5,723 nucleotides of DNA from an uncultured Collinsella sp. GTDB taxonomy: Bacteria > Actinomycetota > Coriobacteriia > Coriobacteriales > Coriobacteriaceae. The position numbers were made by a program, and so were the translations under genes. Location of the stretch: contig URTP01000128.1 of NCBI GenBank assembly GCA_900550835.1, positions 1 to 5,723 of the forward strand. The letters run 5' to 3'. Positions within the stretch are counted from its first letter, which is position 1, and every line of letters starts with the position of its first letter. The notes beneath the pieces were generated by a model. That model was not told the origin of the DNA. It did not search any database and saw nothing but the letters and a program-made list of their open reading frames with translations. Below are positions 1 to 3,960 of this stretch, piece after piece.

Positions 1-799
1 GGACGCTCTTCAAACGCTCCTCGAACTCGCCGCGGTACTTTGCGCCAGCCACCAGAGCACCCATGTCCAAGCTGAACACGGTACGGTCTTTCAGGTTCTC
101 CGGCACATCGCCCCGGACGATTCGCTGGGCCAGACCCTCGGCGATGGCGGTCTTACCGACGCCCGGCTCACCGATGAGGCAGGGGTTGTTCTTCGTCTTA
201 CGGGACAGGATGCGGATGACATTTCGAATTTCCTGGTCACGGCCAATGACGGGGTCCAGCTTCTGCTTGCGGGCCAGGTCAACGAGGTCCTGACCATACT
301 TCTGCAGGGCATTGTAGGTGTCCTCGGGGTTGTCGTTGGTCACGCGCTGGTTGCCGCGCACGGCGGTGAGCTGCTGTAAGAACTTATCCTTCGTGATGCT
401 AAAGGCGCGGAACAGCTCGGAGGTGTTCTGGGTCTGCTCGTCCAGCAGGGCGAGGAAGACGTGCTCGACACTGACGTAGTCGTCCTTCATGGCCTTGGCT
501 TCGCGGGCGGCGGCGCTCAGCACCTTGTCGGTGGCCTGCGAGATATAGACTTTGTCGGGGTCACGGCCAGAGCCGGACACCCGGGGCATTGCGGAAAGCT
601 TTTCGGCCACAGCGGCGGAGAAGCTGCCTGCGTCCACATTCAGTTTCTGGAGCAGCTGGGGGATAAGGCCCTGCTCCTGTGTCGCCAGAGCGTGGAGCAG
701 ATGCTCCGGCTCCAGTGCATTATGCTGATACTCCACAGCCAGCTGCTGGGCTGCCTGCAGAGCCTCAAGGGTCTTCTGGGTATATTGATTGGTATTCAT
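1..799 (-). CDS. clpB: ClpB disaggregase, N-terminal 266 residues (partial)
   Basis: ClpB is a cytoplasmic hexameric AAA+ chaperone that works with DnaK/DnaJ/GrpE to thread and rescue aggregated proteins after heat stress. The window holds 266 codons and one further base, against a usual total near 860-870 residues; the rest lies beyond the left edge. Residues 1-145 form the Clp N-domain, including EPEHLLHAL (30-38) and SVEHVFLALL (110-119). The first ATPase domain begins near LDPVIGRD (181-188). Its Walker A is GEPGVGKT (210-217), and the pore-loop-1 tyrosine is in KYRGEFE (254-260, Tyr255). The start at 799 is preceded by GGAGG with a 9-base spacer, and MNTNQYTQKTLEAL is a typical ClpB N-terminus. 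Full ClpB is favoured over ClpA or ClpC by this N-terminus and the long linker, but the middle domain that would settle it is out of view. Leucine is mostly CTG, unlike the genes to the right of cysK. Confidence 0.95.
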   Translation of the reverse strand, partial: MNTNQYTQKTLEALQAAQQLAVEYQHNALEPEHLLHALATQEQGLIPQLLQKLNVDAGSFSAAVAEKLSAMPRVSGSGRDPDKVYISQATDKVLSAAAREAKAMKDDYVSVEHVFLALLDEQTQNTSELFRAFSITKDKFLQQLTAVRGNQRVTNDNPEDTYNALQKYGQDLVDLARKQKLDPVIGRDQEIRNVIRILSRKTKNNPCLIGEPGVGKTAIAEGLAQRIVRGDVPENLKDRTVFSLDMGALVAGAKYRGEFEERLKSV

Positions 800-859
800 A
801 AAGTCAAGCCTCCATTCATACCGGAAGTTGAGATTCAGGCGGTGGGCTGGAATACTGTT

Positions 860-886
860 TTAGCACTCTGACTCATCGACTGCTAA
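860..886 (-). promoter_or_regulatory. CIRCE operator (HrcA binding site) of clpB
   Basis: The 27-base inverted repeat reads TTAGCACTC-N9-GACTGCTAA on the plus strand. The established CIRCE consensus is TTAGCACTC-N9-GAGTGCTAA, so 17 of 18 arm bases match and the spacer is exactly nine. It begins one base downstream of the clpB -10 box, so it covers the expected transcription start. That is the usual position for repression by HrcA. I infer that HrcA controls clpB here. No hrcA gene is visible in the window. Confidence 0.92.
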
Positions 887-887
887 A

Positions 888-916
888 AATATACTCCAAA
901 CACGCTGCAATGTCAA
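888..916 (-). promoter_or_regulatory. clpB promoter, housekeeping sigma type
   Basis: On the minus strand a perfect TTGACA -35 box (plus-strand 911-916) is followed by a 17-base spacer and a TATATT -10 box (888-893, five of six matches to TATAAT). Transcription would start near 880, inside the CIRCE element, giving a leader of about 80 bases before the ATG at 799. This is the strongest promoter visible in the window. A near-consensus promoter held down by an overlapping operator fits a heat-shock gene. Confidence 0.9.
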
Positions 917-1000
917 TAGGCAAAATCCGGAAGAACCTCAGATTCACAAAAAGTTTGCAAAAATGAAAAAAATCACACCATATCGTCTCACGAAGGCAAA

Positions 1001-1038
1001 CAAAAGGCCCCTGCCGGGCGGAAAGCCACAGCAGGGGC
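1001..1038 (-). terminator. Rho-independent terminator of cysK
   Basis: Read on the minus strand, the arms GCCCCTGC (plus-strand 1031-1038) and GCAGGGGC (1007-1014) form a perfect 8-base-pair stem around a 16-base loop. CTTTTG and more T-rich sequence follow. It lies 17 bases past the cysK stop codon and before the clpB promoter, so clpB and cysK are probably transcribed separately. Confidence 0.85.
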
Positions 1039-1054
1039 GGAAGGAATGAGAGGA

Positions 1055-1993
1055 TCATTCAGCAAACAGCGGGGTGGACAGATAACGGTCGCCGGTGTCG
1101 GGCAGCAGGACGACGATGTTCTTGCCTGCGTTCTCGGGGCGCTTCGCCAGCTGGATGGCAGCCCAGACAGCAGCACCGGAAGAGATGCCCACCAGAACGC
1201 CTTCCTTGTGGCCGATCAGGCGGCCGGTGGCAAAGGCGTCGTCATTTTCGACGGGGATGATCTCGTCGTAGACCTTGGTGTCCAGCACGTCGGGGACGAA
1301 GCCTGCGCCGATGCCCTGGATCTTGTGCGCACCGGCGGTGCCCTTGCTCAGGACAGGGGAGGCAGCGGGCTCAACGGCCACGACCTTGACGCCGGGATCC
1401 TTGCTCTTGAGGTACTGGCCTACACCGGTGATGGTGCCGCCGGTGCCTACGCCGGCCACAAAGATGTCGACCTTGCCGTCGGTGTCGTCCCAGATCTCGG
1501 GGCCGGTGGTGGCGATATGAGCCTTGGGGTTGGCCGGGTTGACGAACTGGCCGGGGATGAAGGAGTTGGGGATCTCTTTTGCCAGCTCGTCGGCCTTGGC
1601 GATAGCGCCCTTCATGCCCTTGGAGCCGTCGGTGAGCACGAGTTGCGCACCGTATGCCTGCATCAGCTTGCGGCGCTCGACGGACATGGTCTCGGGCATG
1701 GTGATGATCACCTTGTAGCCGCGAGCCGCCGCCACCGAGGCGATGCCGACGCCGGTGTTGCCGCTCGTGGGCTCGATGATGGTGTAGTCACCGCCGCGCA
1801 CGAGCTTGCCTGCCTTCTCGGCCTCGTCAATCATGTTCTTGGCGACGCGGTCTTTAACGGACCCGGCGGGGTTGAAGTATTCCAGCTTGACGAGCACGCG
1901 GGCCTTGAGGTCCTCATCGGCCTCAAAGTGGGTGAGCTCCAGGAGCGGGGTGTGGCCGATAAGCTGATCGATGGACGTGTAAACCTTGCTCAT
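1055..1993 (-). CDS. cysK: Cysteine synthase A (O-acetylserine sulfhydrylase)
   Basis: CysK is a cytoplasmic pyridoxal-phosphate enzyme that makes L-cysteine and acetate from O-acetyl-L-serine and sulfide, the last step of cysteine biosynthesis. The 312-residue protein has normal length. The cofactor lysine is Lys47 in NPAGSVKDR (41-49). The substrate loop is PTSGNTG (75-81), the phosphate-binding loop is GVGTGGT (181-187), and GISSGAA (269-275) supplies the serine (Ser272 or neighbour) that contacts the pyridine nitrogen. PDTGDRYLST (298-307) is the typical CysK C-terminus. The start has GGAGG six bases upstream. The gene is divergent from an Rrf2-family regulator, which suggests regulation by cysteine or sulfur status. 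Oddity: leucine codons change along the gene. The first 195 residues use CTC eight times, CTG four and CTT once. From residue 215 onward all nine are CTG. This may mark a recombination or assembly join. Cystathionine beta-synthase is unlikely, because the protein is short and has no extra domains. Confidence 0.96.
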   Translation of the reverse strand: MSKVYTSIDQLIGHTPLLELTHFEADEDLKARVLVKLEYFNPAGSVKDRVAKNMIDEAEKAGKLVRGGDYTIIEPTSGNTGVGIASVAAARGYKVIITMPETMSVERRKLMQAYGAQLVLTDGSKGMKGAIAKADELAKEIPNSFIPGQFVNPANPKAHIATTGPEIWDDTDGKVDIFVAGVGTGGTITGVGQYLKSKDPGVKVVAVEPAASPVLSKGTAGAHKIQGIGAGFVPDVLDTKVYDEIIPVENDDAFATGRLIGHKEGVLVGISSGAAVWAAIQLAKRPENAGKNIVVLLPDTGDRYLSTPLFAE

Positions 1994-2025
1994 GATGAAC
2001 CTCCAAAGTGTTCAAATGACTGGAT

Positions 2026-2043
2026 ACCGTGTGGTTTTACGGT
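2026..2043 (-). repeat. Small hairpin in the cysK leader
   Basis: ACCGT (2026-2030) and ACGGT (2039-2043) form a 5-base-pair inverted repeat around an 8-base loop, between the larger palindrome and the cysK ribosome binding site. If the cysK transcript starts near 2094, this would be a second stem-loop in its leader. The stem is short and no known riboswitch or T-box motif is visible, so a function is uncertain. Confidence 0.35.
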
Positions 2044-2051
2044 GCGTCTAG

Positions 2052-2091
2052 CAGCTAAACCCATAAACCTTATAGGTTGTTCGTTTAGCTG
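2052..2091. promoter_or_regulatory. Nested palindrome, candidate operator between cysK and the Rrf2 gene
   Basis: The outer arms CAGCTAAAC (2052-2060) and GTTTAGCTG (2083-2091) are perfect 9-base inverted repeats. They enclose a second perfect inverted repeat, AACCT-TAT-AGGTT (2066-2078). The two centres lie within half a base of each other. The element sits in an AT-richer divergent intergenic region, just downstream of the candidate cysK start site. This suits an operator for a dimeric regulator, most simply the neighbouring Rrf2 protein. It could instead act as an RNA stem-loop in the cysK leader. Binding by the Rrf2 protein is inference only. Confidence 0.55.
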
Positions 2092-2100
2092 TTGGGAAGC

Positions 2101-2129
2101 ATAGTAGACACCAAAGCCTAGTAATGCAA
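2101..2129 (-). promoter_or_regulatory. Candidate cysK promoter
   Basis: On the minus strand, TTGCAT (plus-strand 2124-2129) and TACTAT (2101-2106) are separated by exactly 17 bases. The -35 box matches the consensus only in TTG, while the -10 box keeps the key T1, A2 and T6. The start would fall near 2094, immediately before the nested palindrome, giving a leader of about 100 bases. The match is weak, so a different start is possible. Confidence 0.4.
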
Positions 2130-2182
2130 TAGGAAATAGGAGATTATTGCAAGTTGATTAACCATCTTGACCGGAACGGGTA

Positions 2183-2210
2183 TTTTCAAAGCCAATTTTT
2201 CGGCTAGAAT
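2183..2210 (+). promoter_or_regulatory. Candidate promoter of the Rrf2-family gene
   Basis: TTTTCA (2183-2188, four of six matches to TTGACA) and TAGAAT (2205-2210, five of six matches to TATAAT) are 16 bases apart. Transcription would start near 2217, about 30 bases before the ATG. A short inverted repeat, AGCC (2190-2193) and GGCT (2202-2205), lies in the spacer and touches the -10 box. It could be an autoregulatory half of the region, but it is only four bases per arm. Confidence 0.5.
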
Positions 2211-2246
2211 TTCAACGGACTAAAAGACCGAAAGGCAGCACTATAT

Positions 2247-2675
2247 ATGTTGGTTTCTACTAAGGGCAGGTACGCCCTGCGCGTTATGGTTGACCTAGCC
2301 GAGCACCAGGCGGCCGGTCGCATCCCGCTCAAAGAGATCGCGGCGCGACAGGGGATTTCCGAGAAATATCTCGAGAACATCTTGGCTACGCTCGTGCGCG
2401 CCAACATGCTCTCGGGCATGCGCGGCAAGGGCGGCGGCTATGTGCTCACGCGCCCGCCCGAGCAGTACACGGTGGGCGAGATCTTGCGCCTGACCGAGGG
2501 TAGTCTGGCGCCGGTCGCCTGCCTGGATGGCGACTGCAAGGGCTGCGCGCGATCTGATAAGTGTCCCACGCTCGACGTGTGGAAGAACCTGGACAAGCTC
2601 ATCAACGATTACCTCGACGGCGTGACGCTCGACCAGCTCGTCGCCCCCAACGAAGGCTACGACTACGTCATCTAA
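2247..2675 (+). CDS. Rrf2-family transcriptional regulator with a four-cysteine cluster
   Basis: This is a 142-residue winged-helix DNA-binding protein of the Rrf2 family, which includes IscR, CymR and NsrR. MLVSTKGRYALRVMVDLA (1-18) is the family's classic N-terminal helix. The helix-turn-helix spans about 26-54, with the recognition helix in SEKYLENILATLVRANM (38-54). The wing is RGKGGGYVLTRP (59-70). TVGEILRLTEG (75-85) leads into a cysteine-rich segment with Cys92, Cys97, Cys100 and Cys106. E. coli IscR holds a [2Fe-2S] cluster with three cysteines in the same region, so cluster binding is plausible. B. subtilis CymR, the cysteine-metabolism regulator, lacks such a cluster. Divergence from cysK argues for a sulfur or cysteine role, so neither iscR nor cymR is assigned. 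The ribosome site is weak: AAAGG ends 11 bases before the ATG. Leucine is mostly CTC, as in the 5' half of cysK. Confidence 0.92.
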   Translation: MLVSTKGRYALRVMVDLAEHQAAGRIPLKEIAARQGISEKYLENILATLVRANMLSGMRGKGGGYVLTRPPEQYTVGEILRLTEGSLAPVACLDGDCKGCARSDKCPTLDVWKNLDKLINDYLDGVTLDQLVAPNEGYDYVI

Positions 2676-2694
2676 CCCCACTTGCCATGTGGGG
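2676..2694 (+). repeat. Hairpin directly after the Rrf2-family stop codon
   Basis: CCCCAC (2676-2681) and GTGGGG (2689-2694) pair perfectly around a 7-base loop, starting at the base after the stop. No T-run follows, so it is not a standard intrinsic terminator. It may protect the 3' end or assist the stronger terminator about 50 bases downstream. Confidence 0.45.
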
Positions 2695-2744
2695 GCAGGG
2701 TGGAAATGGTAGATTTTCTTGCCCTCTGAGACTTGGCAAATAAG

Positions 2745-2776
2745 AAGGCCGCCCATTTTTTGCGATGGGCGGCCTT
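2745..2776. terminator. Bidirectional terminator between convergent genes
   Basis: AAGGCCGCCCAT (2745-2756) and ATGGGCGGCCTT (2765-2776) form a perfect 12-base-pair stem around an 8-base loop. T-rich sequence follows in both directions: TGATTTGG on the plus strand, and CTTATTTG on the minus strand. It separates the Rrf2-family gene from the convergent membrane-protein gene and probably ends both transcripts. Confidence 0.85.
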
Positions 2777-2812
2777 TGATTTGGTCCGATGCGTTTGTGC
2801 GTCGGGGGCGTT

Positions 2813-3178
2813 CTACTCTTCGGCAATACTATCGAGGATGCTGCGCATGATGGACACTAGGATGCTGCCCATAAAGGCCGAGCCAAAGCCGGCGATGGAG
2901 ATGCCGACGCCCAACAGGTTGACCGACAGGTAGCTGGCGAGCTCCAGCATAAAGCTGTTGAGCACGAGCTGGAAAATGCCGAGCGTAATGATCGTGAGCG
3001 GCAGCGAGATGACCGTGAGGAACGGTTTGACGAACGAATCGACGATGTTGAGGAACAGTCCCACAAAGGCAAAGCAGACCCAGGCCTCGGCAAAGCCGAA
3101 GGGTTGGATACCGGGGACGAGGAACGTGGCGATCGCGATGGCGATCGAGGTGAAGAGCCAGTTAAGCATAAAGCGCAT
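2813..3178 (-). CDS. Small four-helix membrane protein, 'phage holin family' (PF04020-like)
   Basis: The 121-residue protein is almost entirely hydrophobic, with four likely membrane segments at about 3-23, 30-50, 54-78 and 83-112. PFLTVISLPLTIITLGIFQLVLNSFML (about 52-78) matches my recollection of the conserved core of PF04020 (mycobacterial 4-TM 'phage holin' superfamily IV; also YvlD-like proteins), where an LPLT-x-LTLG pattern recurs. Most members are chromosomal and not lytic; their biochemical role is poorly defined, with links to envelope stress in some bacteria. The N-terminus is a membrane helix that doubles as an uncleaved signal. The start at 3178 has AAAGGA with an 8-base spacer. 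The gene stands alone, convergent with the Rrf2-family gene and divergent from yerC. No endolysin or other phage gene is nearby, so a prophage holin is unlikely. Confidence 0.82.
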   Translation of the reverse strand: MRFMLNWLFTSIAIAIATFLVPGIQPFGFAEAWVCFAFVGLFLNIVDSFVKPFLTVISLPLTIITLGIFQLVLNSFMLELASYLSVNLLGVGISIAGFGSAFMGSILVSIMRSILDSIAEE

Positions 3179-3366
3179 GGCGTGAATCCTTTCTTGCGCC
3201 GGGGTTGCTGGCGTCGCGTGAAGCGGCTTGCGGCGGCGACTTGGATGGTTGCGCGGGCGCGCCGCGGTGTTTGGGCGCCCATTGTCTCAAATATTCGTGG
3301 AGCTTACGTGCGCATTCGGTTTCTAAGCGGCGTTCGTCCTGAAAAACGTGCCGCTGACAGAGAGTC

Positions 3367-3397
3367 TTGTCGCTTTAGTTTGGTGGTGTGCTACACT
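3367..3397 (+). promoter_or_regulatory. Candidate yerC promoter with extended -10
   Basis: TACACT (3392-3397, four of six matches to TATAAT) is preceded by TG at 3389-3390, giving an extended -10 (TGC-TACACT). A TTGTCG -35-like hexamer lies at 3367-3372, but the spacer of 19 bases is long; extended -10 promoters depend less on the -35. Transcription would start near 3404, leaving a leader of about 100 bases. Confidence 0.55.
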
Positions 3398-3407
3398 GCT
3401 ACGGGCA

Positions 3408-3456
3408 AATGCTCCATGCATTAGTTTTATTGCATAGAACGGGCGAACGATGCCCG
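3408..3456 (+). repeat. Inverted repeats in the yerC leader
   Basis: Three short inverted repeats lie close together in the untranslated leader. They are AATGC-N5-GCATT (3408-3422), ATGCA-N10-TGCAT (3416-3435, overlapping the first and so mutually exclusive with it), and CGGGC-N7-GCCCG (3440-3456). They could form alternative RNA structures or be protein sites. The arms are only five bases, so chance is possible and I recognise no known riboswitch. Confidence 0.3.
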
Positions 3457-3503
3457 ATGTCAGTATCAACTTCGATGCCTTTTGGCGGGTTTGGCGGTGA
3501 TCG

Positions 3504-3803
3504 ATGAATATCGAGAACATGTTTGACAAGCCTGATGTCAAGCAGCTGGTCCACGCATTTAGTCTTTTGGACGACGAGAACGATATCCAGGCGTTTTTAA
3601 CCGATATCTGCACACCGCGCGAGATCTGCGATCTTTCTCAGCGCCTGCAGGTCGCGCGCTATCTGGATGAGGGCGAGCCCTATGTTGAGGTTCAGGCCCG
3701 CACCGGCGCTTCGTCCACCACGGTGAGCCGCGTATCCAAGGCACTTAATGGCGAGTACGGTGGCTATCGCAAGATCCTCATCAAACTGGAGGATGGCGAG
3801 TAG
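3504..3803 (+). CDS. yerC: YerC/YecD-family TrpR-like DNA-binding protein
   Basis: This 99-residue protein matches the YerC/YecD family, which is small, all-helical and related to the TrpR repressor fold. LTDICTPREICDLSQRLQVARYL (about 32-54) is the conserved helical core. YVEVQARTGASSTTVSRVSKAL (60-81) is the helix-turn-helix, with SSTTVSRVSKAL as the recognition helix, and GGYRKIL (86-92) follows as in relatives. Length is normal. The ligand and target genes of the family are not well defined; unlike TrpR, tryptophan binding cannot be assumed. The ribosome site is weak, with GGCGGTGAT just before the ATG. The gene has its own promoter and a strong terminator, so it is probably a single-gene unit and not in an operon with the downstream AddB-like gene. 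The B. subtilis relative lies near pcrB-pcrA; whether the helicase-type neighbour here reflects an old association is speculation. Confidence 0.9.
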   Translation: MNIENMFDKPDVKQLVHAFSLLDDENDIQAFLTDICTPREICDLSQRLQVARYLDEGEPYVEVQARTGASSTTVSRVSKALNGEYGGYRKILIKLEDGE

Positions 3804-3830
3804 GCCAGCGGCGACAAACGAATTGCGCAG

Positions 3831-3856
3831 AACCGTCCCTTCGGGGGCGGTTTTTT
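3831..3856 (+). terminator. Rho-independent terminator of yerC with UUCG tetraloop
   Basis: AACCGTCCC (3831-3839) pairs with GGGGCGGTT (3844-3852) over nine base pairs including one G-U pair, closed by a UUCG tetraloop with a C-G closing pair. The T-run extends through 3856. It begins 28 bases after the yerC stop. The left arm could also pair with GGGACGG at 3866-3872, but that segment lies after the T-run. Confidence 0.92.
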
Positions 3857-3875
3857 GATCCCTCGGGGACGGAGG

Positions 3876-3911
3876 AAATCTGTTGGCGTGGGGCAAATCT
3901 GTCCGCGTGGG
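3876..3911 (+). repeat. Tandem direct repeat upstream of the AddB-like gene
   Basis: AAATCTGTTGGCGTGGG (3876-3892) and AAATCTGTCCGCGTGGG (3895-3911) are 17-base direct repeats with two mismatches and a 19-base period, separated by two bases. They lie between the yerC terminator and a TAGGAT -10-like hexamer. Such spacing could place regulator sites on nearly the same DNA face over two turns, but no regulator can be named. Confidence 0.6.
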
Positions 3912-3915
3912 CGGG

Positions 3916-3921
3916 TAGGAT
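3916..3921 (+). promoter_or_regulatory. Possible -10 box of the AddB-like gene
   Basis: TAGGAT matches TATAAT in four of six positions and sits about 40 bases before the ATG at 3961. No recognisable -35 box lies 16-18 bases upstream; the tandem repeat fills that space. The gene needs its own promoter because a strong terminator separates it from yerC, but this exact site is uncertain. Confidence 0.3.
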
Positions 3922-3960
3922 GGATGCATTGATTATTGCGAACGGTTTGAGTGGAGGACC

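Larger units (their letters stand above)
3179..3503. other. Gene-free divergent intergenic region
   Basis: These 325 bases separate the start codons of the membrane-protein gene and yerC. No convincing gene was found. A plus-strand frame crosses from 3104 to 3424, but it overlaps the membrane-protein gene and has low-complexity Arg/Ala-rich composition. The left part (3200-3285) is very GC-rich with short self-complementary stretches such as GGCGCGCC and GGGCGCCC. The right part holds the yerC promoter and a leader of about 100 bases with small inverted repeats. No clear promoter was found for the membrane-protein gene. Confidence 0.6.

Noticed and set aside
461..871. A 136-codon plus-strand frame opposite the clpB start region
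   Set aside because: It overlaps clpB coding sequence, the clpB ribosome site and part of the CIRCE, and has no family resemblance.
797..916. CtsR or HspR (HAIR) operator upstream of clpB
   Set aside because: TTGAC occurs in the -35 box and near the ATG, but there is no tandem GGTCAAA heptad pair and no CTTGAGT-N7-ACTCAAG inverted repeat. CIRCE explains the region.
1994..2100. T-box or other riboswitch in the cysK leader
   Set aside because: Cysteine genes in some Bacillota have T-boxes, but I see no AGGGTGGNACCGCG-like T-box sequence and no terminator before the cysK start. Only the two inverted repeats are supported.
1046..2104. A 352-codon open frame on the plus strand opposite cysK
   Set aside because: It is the antisense of a full-length cysK with all catalytic motifs. 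Its translation is Gly/Ala/Asp/His-rich and resembles no family, as expected for antisense of a GC-biased gene.
2813..3178. Prophage holin and lysis cassette
   Set aside because: The name 'phage holin family' is inherited from the domain family. No endolysin, structural phage gene, integrase or attachment repeat is present, and the neighbours are chromosomal genes.
3104..3424. A 106-codon plus-strand frame covering part of the divergent intergenic region
   Set aside because: It starts inside the membrane-protein gene, has no good ribosome site, is Arg-rich without family resemblance, and runs through the yerC promoter.
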